From positions 95,196 to 159,195 of the forward strand of contig ML986585.1 in NCBI GenBank assembly GCA_010094045.1: a stretch of 64,000 nucleotides of DNA. The letters run 5' to 3'. How positions within the stretch are numbered: the first letter of the stretch is position 1; every line of letters begins with the position of its first letter. Positions 34,976 through 45,764 of the stretch are shown here, one piece after another. Made by a program: the position numbers and the translations under genes. Source of the DNA: Lojkania enalia. Taxonomy: Eukaryota > Ascomycota > Dothideomycetes > Pleosporales. Below the pieces are notes generated by a model, which had not been told where the DNA came from, searched no databases, and saw nothing but the letters and a program-made list of their open reading frames with translations.

Positions 34976-35292
34976 TGAGGCGTCGGTTGGGATGGAAGAC
35001 AAAATCTTGTTCGTTACGGAGAAGGCGCTGAGGACAACGGTGGCTTTGAAAGCGAAGGAGGTTTCGATAGCGATGGCGATGGTGGCGATATCTACTCCGA
35101 TGTCCTAGATCGAATAGAGCTAGAAGACAACGAGAAAAAGGAGCATTTGCAAGAGGGCAATGAGGATGAAAGAGATGAAGATGAAGAGGACGAGAGCAAA
35201 GTAATCTATTATTTCCCATGGAAAGATCCTGCGGGCAAAGACTTGGCCTCCAGAGACCCTCAAATCCGTCACGTGTTTCTACTATCCTATTA
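34976..35292 (+). CDS. Acidic open exon or gene fragment
   Basis: About 105 codons stay open in one + frame and give a strikingly acidic, compositionally consistent sequence ('GGFESEGGFDSDGDGGDIYS', 'EDERDEDEEDESKVIYYFPW'). There is no in-frame ATG, and a possible donor (gtaagtcgt) lies at 34921. It could be an internal exon of an unresolved gene or a remnant. No family recognised. Confidence 0.3.
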
Positions 35293-37116
35293 AAGTCGGC
35301 TTGTTTTCAGGCCTATATAGTCTCGCCACTGCCAGCCTCTAGCTAGGCAGGCCATTTACCCTCCTTCAATACATCAATATTTGCTTCAGCAATTGATGCT
35401 GCTTGATACGCGACAAAATCAAACGAGAAAAAATACGAAAGGGAGAGGTTCTTGAAGGCGGGTCCCGTATCAGGGGACCGTATGCAATGGAAATCAATGG
35501 TATATGTGATGAATTCCGCTAGCAACGACTCGAGTTGAAAAATGCCATTCGTAGGGAGGATACTCGAAAGAACGGGGAATGCTAGGGTTATTACACAATA
35601 TTAAGCGAAACCCTAGTTGAACTCTTGGCAGAAGAGCCAAACCCTGGCGAGCATAAAATTGCGTACAACAACCCATTTGCAGAAATGCCTACCATCCGAC
35701 CGTGACAGGCCTGTATTGTCCCGTGAATGCCAAGTCCTTACGCGCAAAGCTCTCTGGCATAAGAATAAAGTCGTGCTTGTGAAGAATTTAAAACACGATA
35801 GGGCAACTTGGCGGAAGGACACCGAAAATGCTTGCTATGACTGGGAAGAGCTGAAGGGTATTGTTGCATAGAAGATCGACGAGGATAGCTACAATTGAAT
35901 GAAGGCGGCTGGACAGGTGTTGTCTGGTATCTTGGGCATAAATTGAGGTTGAGAACTGACTCGGAGAATGCCCAAAGACACATGCCCCGGGAGCACAATG
36001 CTGATCAGAAGTGCCATCTGGAATGCTTTTAATTGTTAGTGCGAAGAATATACCCAGAAATTTGGAATACCTAATAATAGGTAGCAAGTGTAAAAAGCAG
36101 GTAGCGGAAGGAAACGCGTATCGGCTGCAATATAATAGTGTGCTAACTTGGTGAATGTGTGTAGTGTCAGAAGTTATGTGCAGCCTTTTCATACCGGATT
36201 CCGCGAACCTTCTAACAACTCATTTGGTCTACGCCTAGAGTTGCTAGCCTGTTATTCTAACCCTGATATCATTCTCGCTAACAATTATGAGAGTGAATTA
36301 CTCAACTCTGCTATAGTGCTTACCAAATTTCGGAACCGAAAACAAGTCTCACTAGTACGCTAACATTTTCCCATTAATGAAAATCAAATTTTGTTCCAGC
36401 AACTTATTAGAACACGCCTACACCTAACCACGCCCGCGACAATCTCATAACCGAGGAACGATACACTATAAGAGCTAAAGAAAAAAAAAGTTATCCTATT
36501 AATCTGCTTACCTTTCTTGAGTTACAACTGAAGCTTTGTGCGTCTTCTCCGACAATACTTCCTCATTTCCACTAACATTCGAGTCAGTTTGCAAAGATAG
36601 ACCTGCAGAGTAGTTTTTTTTGTCGGCCTTGGCTGCCGAAATCTACAGATAGTGATATACCTATTTACTTTCCGTCCCAGAATTCATGGGAACCTTGGAT
36701 ACTATTATACAATCTGCATCGGGAGATCATCAGGGGGAGTATTATGGCGGCCATTTCATTGACAAATTCTAGAGGCTTCAGCCGCAGAACAACGAAATCA
36801 TTACGTGCATCACAAGTAAAAATCTTTTCTTCTAAGTTTTGGGAGTAGATCCGTAAGAACTAGTATGTGGGGTGGATGGTTGGAGAGAAGCCTCTATCCG
36901 AATCTGTACGACCACTGAAGTACCTAGGATCGGAGCCGGTGACAAATAACGGTCCCCACTATTTGTGGTAGCACAGATGCAACCAGCGGCGATTTCATTA
37001 TAAGCCACCGACTGCCTTCTATTGCGACGTTTCGACCACAACACCCACCTCCAATCCACAATCAAGTTCCCGTTAGACGCCGGCACAATCAGGTGCCGCC
37101 TCATACTAACTCGTAA
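35293..37116. other. Intergenic, no gene recognised
   Basis: Short open frames on both strands, including one of 84 codons at 35617-35871 without motif. The last 80 bp before 37117 are less AT-rich and probably form the 5' region of the AhpD-like gene. Confidence 0.5.
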
Positions 37117-37851
37117 ATGACTAGCGAGGCGCAGGTGCTCCCGAGCATTCGGGCCGATGCCGCGAAACTATTCAAAGACATACAAGAGACCATCGCAGCG
37201 ACTGATCTCGGTGAGGCGCGATGGTATCTCTTGGTCATCGCTGCACTTGTGGGCGGTAATGATCCCGAACTATCCGATCAACTCTATCTCTACATTATCA
37301 ACAAGGCCGAATATGAGCAACCGAGCCAGCGCCAAGCTCTAGTACGGCGCCTTCGAGAAGCCCTAGTCAAGTTAATATCCATTGTTGGAGTTTGTAAGCC
37401 TATCGAAGCAATCCTTGCGATCTCGAAGGTCGAGAAGGAGGACGACAGGGACCACAGTTTCAGCCGGAAGAATTGGCAGTGCGACAAGGAGAACCACGAG
37501 CGAGGAATGGACTGGATGCGACGGATATACACACAGAACCTAGAGCCAACTTTGGATCTTTTCAAGGCCCACCAAGATTTCCAATGGATATCGACCGAGA
37601 TCACATACGGACTATACTTATCTGATCGCCAGACCCTCGACGATTTTGATACAGAGCTCATAGTCCTTGTCGGCATCATGATCCAGAACCTGAGGCTGGA
37701 GACGCATTGGCACATCCGCGGAGCGAGAAGGATCGGCTTCACCAAAGAAGACGTGGAAGCAGTTGTAGGATGTGTTCACAAGGTGGCTCAATTCACGGGT
37801 GTCACCCTGAATAAAATCCCGACCGTGGCGGATGTGGAAAAAGAGGTTTAA
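37117..37851 (+). CDS. AhpD-like / carboxymuconolactone decarboxylase-fold protein
   Basis: Intact single-exon gene, 244 aa, all-helical, of the fungal AhpD-like (CMD) superfamily. Characteristic stretches: 'LGEARWYLLVIAALVGG' near residue 32, 'SQRQALVRRLREALVKLISI', 'VGVCKPIEAILAISKVE', 'ENHERGMDWMRRIY', 'DFQWISTEITYGLYLSD' and 'ETHWHIRGARRIGFTKEDVE'. The Cys-x-x-Cys peroxidatic pair of true AhpD is absent; a single Cys sits in 'VGVCKP' and a conserved His-x-His in 'THWHIRG'. So a peroxidase role should not be assumed, and the reaction is unknown. Related fungal proteins are about this length. No targeting signal seen. Confidence 0.85.
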   Translation: MTSEAQVLPSIRADAAKLFKDIQETIAATDLGEARWYLLVIAALVGGNDPELSDQLYLYIINKAEYEQPSQRQALVRRLREALVKLISIVGVCKPIEAILAISKVEKEDDRDHSFSRKNWQCDKENHERGMDWMRRIYTQNLEPTLDLFKAHQDFQWISTEITYGLYLSDRQTLDDFDTELIVLVGIMIQNLRLETHWHIRGARRIGFTKEDVEAVVGCVHKVAQFTGVTLNKIPTVADVEKEV

Positions 37852-38867
37852 AAGGCGCAGGGTGGCTGAGGTGCAGATGTGCAGTGCCAATATCTCGTAT
37901 CCAACCCGGCTGAGAAGGATATGTGTGCGACATTGAATGCGTAGGAAGGCTGGCGTTCAGGAAGCCGAGATCGAAACCTGAGGGGCGGTATGACTAAAAC
38001 GCACAATTCACCGGGCCTATCTAGGTAGCTTTCCATCAATCTTTAAACTCTCAACATAAAAGTCTTACTATGAACCCGTGTTACTATTGCTTACCAAACC
38101 TCTACAATGCTGAGTATCTCATTTACGTTACGCCGTGCGGCGCCAGGTGCACGCCAAGCTGCCGTTGTCGATAAGAATCATTCGACCACTGCCTGATCGA
38201 ATATGCATTAATATTCACCTAGTTCGTCTAGAAAAGAAGCACGTCTCATCCCGATAGAACACGTGCGTCCGAACACTCTGTAACTGGTCCAGTCCATTGG
38301 CAGATGAACTTGCGGGGGAGGCAATGACAATGGGACGCGGCCTTTGCACAGCCTTCAGCGACAAGCGAATAAGCATATTCCCAAACACTCTCTAGCCTTC
38401 CTATCAACTTTCAAGGGTCTTAACTAAATTGTCCCGTCGAGGCACAATAAATATCGTTAACAAGCAATTATTACTTAGATTGCACTCTCATCTGCCCAGA
38501 TGACGCGGCGCAAGGCGGCTTCCAGTCGTCGCCGTATTCGTTCATAGCCCCCGGCAGCATGCAGTCATTGCAGCAGTTCGTATTATACTATATGAATTAA
38601 GACTCAAGGCTTTCATTTGTTCAGCACGTGGGTATGAACACGACTATACTGGCCTATTGCCGGCGTAAGTATCTATGGTGAGACTTGCCTAGTTTCCTTG
38701 CACAGCCTTCATCTTCCGGGAGAAGCGTGCATACATGCAGAATCGATAACTAGCCTCACCATTAGCTAGATATAAAATGAACGCTTCTATATTGGCGTCT
38801 TGGGTTCTCCAAGAAGCAGGATTTTATCCTTATTTTTAGTGGTTAGTTAAATCGCCACTTCGCAGCC
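37852..38867. other. Intergenic, nothing recognised
   Basis: About 1 kb with no open frame above 63 codons and no motif; includes the promoter of the membrane protein gene. Confidence 0.5.
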
Positions 38868-40526
38868 ATGGCTATCCCCAGACCTACCGTTTTACCACTA
38901 CGGGCCTCCTTGTCCCTCATCTTCACCCTAATTTCAGTAGCTGAAGCAGGATTTCGCCGGGATAAATGCTTTCCAAAAGTCCAGGCCCTGTTGAGGGAAG
39001 GCCTATTAGCAGGCAACGACACCAGCATCTTTTACACTAACGACAACGGGACCATATTCTCAGACCCAGCAAACCCCATTCTCACATTCCCCGGATGCAC
39101 TCAGCTTTGCGGTACGGGACGCAGCTGGTACCCCGACCCTGGTCCTCGGGTCAGCACGTGGCTTATTCCAGTCGTGCTCCTCGTTAGCAACATGGAGGTC
39201 TCACCCCTAGACAAGCGCAGGTACTTGATGCTGCTCCATCTATTGGGGGATCCTATCAACTCACTATGGGCTCTTCTATTGAAGATGGAAGCTTGGTCTC
39301 GCTGTTTTTCGATGGCAAGGACTGCTCGGAAGGATAACAGTGACCTCGGAACACGGAATTTTGCAACGGTGCTCGGCGGTATTGAAGAGTTAAGCGGGTT
39401 TCATGCCGACCCACAACTAGTCTATACATCAATTACGTCGCGGTCGACCCTGAACTCTGATCAACTTGATCACATTATCGGAAAAGCAGCACAGGAGCTA
39501 GCCAACAGTAGAACAGACGAACGTTTGCGGACGCTACTCGCTGCCGCCCTATACTTCTGGCAGGTTGTATCGGCATTCGTAACAACAATAGGAGGCGGGA
39601 ATACATCACCACCTGGAGGACGCATTGGAATCGCAATGTTCATGACGTGGATCATTCCGACAATCTTGCTCAGCAACGCAATTGGAACGTTCACGTCGTG
39701 CCGGGTGTGCTTCGACATCCTGGAACGATTTGTCAAAGAGGTAACCGGACACTCAAATCTATGGGTCCACTTGCAGGATGCTTCTCCTTCGCTCCAGCAA
39801 TTTGGCTCTCTCGATGAGTATCTCAACTCCTTGGCATGGTCGGGTGCCATCTACACATACCGGCCGGCAACTAACCTACCTTACTCTACCAGCTCGAAAG
39901 ATAGAAGCAGATTCTTGCTTCTTGCGCTTGCAATATCCCCGTTAATAATATCCACTGTTGCCTCAACCCTCATTCTTTGGCACACGCCTCCGATAGGCGT
40001 CAATTGCCGCAATATGCTCGTCTTCATCATCTTTATGTTTTTCTGCCTTAGCGCAGCGTGCACTTGGTCGATACATCGACTTCGCAAGTTCATGTGGATT
40101 GACATTGGAGGCGCAGCGCACTGGCATCTCACACTTATGAAAGACGCCCTTGTTGCGATCCCGTTCGTCGTCCTCATTTTTCTATCCACATGCGGACTCT
40201 TCAATTCGTGCTGGTGCTGGAGCGGGCCTTACTCGCTCGGTGGGAAGAAGCGCGTGCCTCTAAACCATATCCCGCAGCTGAATCGTGACTTTAAATCAAC
40301 ATATCCGATTATAGTGGTGGGGTGCCTAGTGCTGGAATGTGTCGTCTTTGTAGCGATGATGTGGATTGGTTGGAATGGGTGGGTTACTATGCGATGGAGT
40401 GAGAAAGCGAAAATGGAGGAGTGGAGGAGAGTTAGGCGGAATGAAGTGGAAATTGAGATGAAAAATCTTGGGCCATATGTGAAGTCAGCGGCAGTACAGC
40501 ATAGGGAATGTAGTGTTGGTGCATAG
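38868..40526 (+). CDS. Polytopic membrane protein, fungal, unknown function
   Basis: Intact single-exon gene, 552 aa. Signal peptide at 1-27 ('LSLIFTLISVAEA'), then a lumenal/extracellular domain with Cys residues and N-glycosylation sequons (NDTS, NGT) and the motif 'CTQLCGTGRSWYPDPGPRVS'. The first TM is 'TWLIPVVLLVSNM' followed by 'LHLLGDPINSLWALL'. TM segments follow near 215-240, 252-275 ('MFMTWIIPTILLSNAIGTF'), 345-367, 380-400, 425-445 and 475-500. The tail is basic then acidic. This signature occurs in many ascomycete hypothetical proteins. Two residues often seen in such lumenal domains, paired Cys around 'CTQLC', are intact. Transport or signalling would be guesswork. Confidence 0.82.
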   Translation: MAIPRPTVLPLRASLSLIFTLISVAEAGFRRDKCFPKVQALLREGLLAGNDTSIFYTNDNGTIFSDPANPILTFPGCTQLCGTGRSWYPDPGPRVSTWLIPVVLLVSNMEVSPLDKRRYLMLLHLLGDPINSLWALLLKMEAWSRCFSMARTARKDNSDLGTRNFATVLGGIEELSGFHADPQLVYTSITSRSTLNSDQLDHIIGKAAQELANSRTDERLRTLLAAALYFWQVVSAFVTTIGGGNTSPPGGRIGIAMFMTWIIPTILLSNAIGTFTSCRVCFDILERFVKEVTGHSNLWVHLQDASPSLQQFGSLDEYLNSLAWSGAIYTYRPATNLPYSTSSKDRSRFLLLALAISPLIISTVASTLILWHTPPIGVNCRNMLVFIIFMFFCLSAACTWSIHRLRKFMWIDIGGAAHWHLTLMKDALVAIPFVVLIFLSTCGLFNSCWCWSGPYSLGGKKRVPLNHIPQLNRDFKSTYPIIVVGCLVLECVVFVAMMWIGWNGWVTMRWSEKAKMEEWRRVRRNEVEIEMKNLGPYVKSAAVQHRECSVGA

Positions 40527-40920
40527 ATACGCTCCTATTTGTCTTAGCAATCTAGTAGATACCTTCTTGCTTTCAAACCTAGGTGAAAATTTCTTTGTTA
40601 TTCTCGACTGCACTAATAAATCCCGGACCTAGGTATTGTGGCTGCATCTGCAAAGCATGCTCTCCTATTTACGTCGGGAATCACTCTCAAGTGTTCTTGA
40701 AGCAATAGTATAAAGAACACCATAAAGCCGAGAAATTGGAAGCGGAAGCTAGGAAAACAATTGATCTCTTCGAAACCCATGACTTATTCTTTATGAAGCT
40801 TAATAGGATTAGGTGGCTTATCACGTGAGAAAAGCTAATGATCATGACCGAACATAATTCAAATAGTTTGCACTAAATTATTGTAGGGTAATTAAGAATA
40901 ATAAGCGAATGTTTCTCTGT

Positions 40921-40992
40921 GATTGTGGAGCGGGGGATAGATGTTATTTAAAGAGTTTTCCTGATTATCTATCACTTCACAGCTCCACAATC
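40921..40992. repeat. 72-bp nested inverted repeat (hairpin)
   Basis: gattgtggagc (40921-40931) pairs perfectly with gctccacaatc (40982-40992). A second, inner pair gatagat (40936-40942) / atctatc (40967-40973) lies inside it. It sits 40 bp upstream of the first ATG of the DUF6604 relic, so it may be a promoter element or a small mobile hairpin. Confidence 0.7.
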
Positions 40993-41270
40993 GCAAATTG
41001 TTTTCACACTCACTAATATATCACTTTCCGCCATGTCCTCCATCACAAGTGTCAAGGATTATATCAAGCCCTTGCAGTCAAGAGATCCTTCCCCAAATAG
41101 ATAAGCAGGGATTTCTCTAGCTCCCCCTTACCCATTTCTCCGCACCGACGACCAGATTGCTTGTCAACTCGCGACCCCGAACCGAAGCTGAACTGGTGTA
41201 CATTCTTAACTTCAACCCTGGACGTATTAATTCTCGAGACGAACGAATATAAGCAATTGAAATTATATAC

Positions 41271-41286
41271 GGACACGATCGTGTCC
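41271..41286. repeat. Perfect 16-bp palindrome
   Basis: ggacacgatcgtgtcc reads identically on both strands. It lies within the first conserved segment of the DUF6604 relic, so it may simply be coding coincidence. Confidence 0.9.
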
Positions 41287-41846
41287 TCGGTCGACCACAC
41301 TACCAAACAAAAAAAAAACTAGCATCGTCTCGAAACCCACCACTGCGACAACTATGACTAGAGGCAGGATCAAGGACAAACAGCGTAAAGGCCAGAAAAA
41401 TACCGCAGCCATACGGGGAAAGAAGTAGAAAGTTTCAGCCGAGGAGCTGCCCGCATAAGCCTACTTTATCGCGAATCGATGAGTGAAAATTGAGATTAGT
41501 ACGAACGTTTTGACTTCGACGTACCGAGCTATCGCTGCGGGCAAGAGGCACCCCGATCTCTAAAAGCAGAAGGAAACTTGCGGCCCGGCTGCGGATTCTG
41601 GACATGAGTATTTCATCGAGATACTCCAGCAAATACTCAAAACCTTGAAGCCGTGGCTTAAGCCGGTTGATTCTTCCCGTACGAAACCCAGCTAAGAGAC
41701 CCTAGGAACGCCCACGGAGGGACTGACGAGCCTTTGCTCTACTAGATGTTCAGAACCCAGATTCTATTACGGCGGAACGGGATATTACGTACAGTCAAAC
41801 CCTCAATAGCTTCTCCAATTGCCGAGTCCGACCCGAAGGACGAAGC

Positions 41847-41878
41847 GGAAGTGGATCCAGAAGAGAAGATCCACTTCC
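41847..41878. repeat. 11-bp stem hairpin
   Basis: ggaagtggatc (41847-41857) and gatccacttcc (41868-41878) with a 10-nt loop, inside the DUF6604 relic. Confidence 0.85.
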
Positions 41879-42170
41879 ACTAGTCCTGCTATATCGAGGA
41901 TATAAACCAGGTCAATTTTTATATCCAGAACTCTTGGAAGGAGTATTGCAAAACAAGACTAGATCCCCGAACTGTGGCGGTAATGGTGTAACTTACGACA
42001 GTGCTACTTAAAGAGGACGAATTAGGTCGCTATGTCCTCGAGACTCAGGCCGTACATCAGCTAGCGGAGGAGGGGGGGGTGTCAGCTTGGATAGCCCTTT
42101 TCACCAATAATTTGCTTCGCTAGTCGATATATACCAGAAACGAGTCGAGAGCAAAGCCGACCCTGAGTTC

Positions 42171-43247
42171 TTCGGGTCTGCCAACTGAAGAAGCAACGCT
42201 GTGATTAACAAAATTTTGAGGCCGAATGGATTAGTTAAGACCCTGGTCAAGCACGCAATGGACTTGAACCTTGAAGCAGTATGTTGTAGTCTCCTAGGGC
42301 CGTGATATGGTTACTAGCGCTCCTCTTAGAGTATCCGGGTAGACACTTAGAAGGACACTGATGTCATCCGTAAGACCGGTCCTGAGCAACCTTTGACTAC
42401 TTTCAGTCTTGAGTGGGCTACCCATATTTACAAAGGGTGAACAAAGGCACAAAGGCGAGTGAGCCCGTGGCATCATAGGCTTTGCCGTCCCAGCATACAT
42501 CTCTTGGATTAGATGCCGAAGACCAGAAGAAGCCCTCAGAAGAATCTCCACAAAGGCAAAGTTCTCGGTTGAGATTCCGAACATGGCTAGAGAATTGGAC
42601 TTGATATTCAATAGTAGAGCAAAGGCCGCAATTAGCAGGCTCAGGGCCGTTTCCAACTAGGTCTATAGATTGCCCCTTCTATTCTATCTGTATAGGGAGC
42701 TCCGTAAACTCCTGACGGCTTATTTCTTGAGTTGCATACACCTTGAAGCGCCGGAAAGTATAGGCCTCCAAGACTGCCTCAAGCAAACACTTACAAAGTA
42801 TATTGCAAGCTACCAAACTATGCCGGAGATCCTTAGAGGCGAGAGACTTAGCTAAGAGAGTGCGTTGCTCCATCCGAGTCAAACCTCCTTCGACTGATAA
42901 ACCCCCTACTGTGTAGCCAGCTTTTCATTGCTATATTACTACTCTCTAGGAGGTTAGAAAGCTGTCAATGGATCACCGCAGACTTTTAAGATGGCTCACC
43001 CACATAATGCCCTCGAGCAATAGAATAAACCAAAAGATCGCTACCCACTACTTCATGAAGTCATCAACGTATATATTTAAACTATATTCATGGGAAAATA
43101 CTGAAGTATTTTACCACTTGCTATAATTGCCGCTTACCAGCTACAGGAAGGTCGTCGCAGCTTCTAAATGGAGTAGATTCAATGCTGCTAGCGAACTAAA
43201 TAATCACTTTATGCAGGTAACTGAGATTGACGAGATGCAAAAACATC
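42171..43247. other. Degenerate sequence between two relics
   Basis: Short open frames on both strands (for example minus 42656-42294 and plus 42670-42855) without recognisable motifs. It may be the continuation of the DUF6604 relic, but this cannot be supported. Confidence 0.4.
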
Positions 43248-43728
43248 ATGGAACCTACAACAATTCCCGCTCGCCGCGATCCCGATCGATTATATAAACA
43301 ACTGGAAATTGCTACCAGAAACAATTCACCTTATCGATGGGGCGCTGCAGAGCCAATCAAAGAACAAGAAGCCCAAGTCAATGATTGAAAGCGGCGGGAT
43401 CCCCGGCTTTCTCCAGGCATTAGAAGAAACCCTACCAAGCCTAGAACGCGAGCTAGATTTCGATTTCACCTCCTTGACTCGGGCATGCAATTCCTTGTTC
43501 CAAAGGGTCAACAATGAAATCTCCGATCTAGACCCCGAAGAAAGAGCGGCATCAAACGATCAGTGGAACTTGCGAATGCATCGCGGATATGGTATTACCA
43601 CGAGGATCTTATGCGAACCGGACAAAGTAACAACGATTAAAAGCCTCAGGGTCATGGACCGGATAGCTCTTATTGCGTCTAGTATCTTGAATGAGTATAT
43701 AGGCGCGGAAGCTACTGGCGTTCCCTGA
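43248..43728 (+). pseudogene. Hypothetical protein, apparently frameshifted
   Basis: Two overlapping open frames look like one protein. Frame A starts with ATG at 43248 ('DPDRLYKQLEIATRNNSPYR'). Frame B, open to 43728, has 'GGIPGFLQALEETLPSLERE', 'LTRACNSLFQRVNNEI' and 'ASSILNEYIGAEATGVP'. A frame change near 43335-43345 would join them; there is no good intron there. Family not recognised. It follows the DUF6604 relic on the same strand and could be its C-terminal part. Confidence 0.4.
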
Positions 43729-44068
43729 TCCTGCGGAGCGGTCAGGGTTGGAATATGTTGCGGCGAGGATTTGGGCATCGCAAGCACAGATCGAGGGAAG
43801 CGAACTAGTGTCACCTCTATAACTATAGTAATATATAATCATCCAGTGAGTTTTAAAGATTCAGGGTATTTCATTGAAATCGCATAACGAGAGTGTGCTT
43901 CAAAAATCATAGAGAATCGAGTCCTAAAAGATAAATTTCCGCCAATTCTGAATCCTCCAAGTTCTGGATGATAATCTCCCCAATGGCCTCGATATATCGA
44001 ATATCAGATACCGTGGCCAACCACAATCCATATTGAATAGTCTAATTCCTTTGCCTATCCAGACCGAT
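43729..44068. other. Spacer, nothing recognised
   Basis: 340 bp, AT-rich; probably includes the 3' UTR of the PLP-enzyme gene on the minus strand. Confidence 0.5.
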
Positions 44069-45764
44069 CTATGAGAATAAGCAGCTTAGACCGAACCGAT
44101 GCCAACGCCGCTTCTGAACTCTTGACGGCTTATTTCGGCCTTTTCTATCATCCTTTCTGCAGATCGAAGAAATTGCAAATTCGTTTTCTTCATCAGCTCC
44201 TATTGCAACCTTCGCCGCTCCAGTCTCTTGGAAGCTCTCCCTTACGAAGTTAACGAATACATCCACATCTTTCAATGTACTTGCGGGCCCAAAACTAGCC
44301 CGTACTATCCCCATAGGCATACCGTCTCTCACGTCATTTTCCTGTCCACACCGGAAGCCAGAAGTATATGCCCTTTGTATATCATCATCCGTGAGGTTGA
44401 GCGCAAGTGCGGTGCCGGCGGGGTTGCACACTCCTCCTGTTCGGATATGAATATTGCTCTCAGTAGCCAGCCTTCCCACTGTTGAGCTAGCAACCCAGGT
44501 TCCGTCACTCCTACAGATATTGAAAGCCACAGTAGCACCTTGGGTCTCGGGATCTCCATACGTCGATGTCGGGTCTTTGTAGATTTTGCAGAGATGGACG
44601 CCGTTTGCATGCTTCATCGCACTCAATTGGTCATACATACAACTAGCCAACCAACCCGTATGTTTAGAAATTTCCTCGTAGCCACCAAACAACTCGTCCT
44701 GGACATCGATCGCACATCCCAGGGCTAGTATACTTCGGATTGCCAAGGTTCCATCCTCCAGCCTTGCATTCAACCCTTTTATCTCCTCTTTTCTCTGAAA
44801 CCAAGGCTTGTTGAAGCAAGTAATCATCTCTGTGGTTCCGCCGCCAAAATATCGCTTATTAGCGAAAAGTTCGCCTGCCGGCTTCCTGACGATTAGGGCG
44901 CCTAGGTCCGGGAATCCGAACATTTTGTAGAAAGAGAGGACAACGAAATCAGGCGCGCAGTCGTAGTCACTAAGATCCAGCGGACTAGTGCTGACAAGCG
45001 CTGCTGCATCGAGAAGACAATAGGCCTTCGGGTGGTGCGGATTAGAGCGGAGTGTACGCGGCCAATGAAACGGGAGCCGTCGACCATTCATGTTTGACTG
45101 AGCCGGATATGCAAACAGTGTCAGGTTCACATTGGGATCCCCATTTGAAGAGGCATTGTCAACCTCCAGCCACTTAACTGCCTCTTCGTCAGTCTCAAAG
45201 CATCGGCTATTCTCGGCGAGCTCTCGAATGCCAACAAGACTAGTATGCGAGTCGCGATGGTAGACGTAGTCGAAGCCGTTCGAAACTCCGGAGAATGCTT
45301 CCACTACAAGCTTAATTCCAGCAGTAGCATTAGCGACAAAGACGATGTCGAAGAGTTCGGGGTCTGCGCGGAAGAGTTGAAGAACTTTAAGGCGTGTTGC
45401 CGAGATCATTAGCTGAGAACCATTCGGTTTAGCTCCAGCTGAGTGCGGATTGGCAAGTAGACGTGTCGACATTTCCTTCGAGAATTGAATCATGAGCGAC
45501 TTGGATGCGAGGGCGGTGCCAGCATGGTCAAGGTACGTTGGTCCTATACTGTTCAGAATACAGGACTGGAAAGTGGAGGAAAGTGCTACCTTGAAGCATT
45601 GGGAACTCGCGCCTTCGCATATTCGCGACTCGGATGTCATATAGGACTCGTTCTTGGTCGTCATGGTCATGGTGATAGGTATATTTCTCGTCGTTTCCCA
45701 TCCTTTCCTTATACATCGTTCCTTGGAGAGGAAGAAATCCGCTCGCAAGTGACTTGAGGCCCAT
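44069..45764 (-). CDS. Class V aminotransferase fold, molybdenum-cofactor-sulfurase-like
   Basis: Two exons: 45764-45590, a 46-nt intron 45589-45544 (donor gtagca, acceptor gtatag), and 45543-44069; 549 aa. The splice restores 'RRREFPMLQGPTYLDHAGTA', the standard N-terminus of the family; reading straight through upstream gives unrelated sequence, so the unspliced 576-codon frame is misleading. A start at 45716 ('MYKERMG') is also possible. Landmarks: 'NPHSAG', 'FDIVFVANATAGIKLV', 'YHRDSHTSLVGIREL', the PLP lysine in 'VVLSFYKMFGFPDLGAL', 'RYFGGGTTEM', 'LEDGTLAI' and 'IRTGGVCNPAG' (position of the persulfide Cys in Moco sulfurases). The C-terminal MOSC domain of full-length MOCOS is absent; the protein ends in a short basic tail. 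It probably mobilises sulfur from cysteine or a related substrate, but Moco sulfuration itself is unproven. Confidence 0.88.

Larger units (their letters stand above)
41033..42170 (+). pseudogene. DUF6604-domain protein relic
   Basis: Translated across stops, the region gives the landmarks of the fungal DUF6604 domain: 'NEYKQLKLYTDTIVSS' (about 41245-41290, the N-terminal tyrosine/lysine helix), 'RGRIKDKQRKGQKN' (about 41360-41400), 'HEYFIEILQQILKTLKPW' (about 41603-41660) and, after reading TAG as Trp, 'EEKIHFH*SCYIEDINQV' with 'NSWKEYCKTRLDPRTVAVMV' (about 41862-41990). Stops TAG/TAA appear at least eight times and the frame changes several times. Members often sit at the N-terminus of large ankyrin or NLR-like fungal proteins; whether this one did is unknown. 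The assignment rests on my memory of the family pattern and needs a profile search. Confidence 0.5.
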
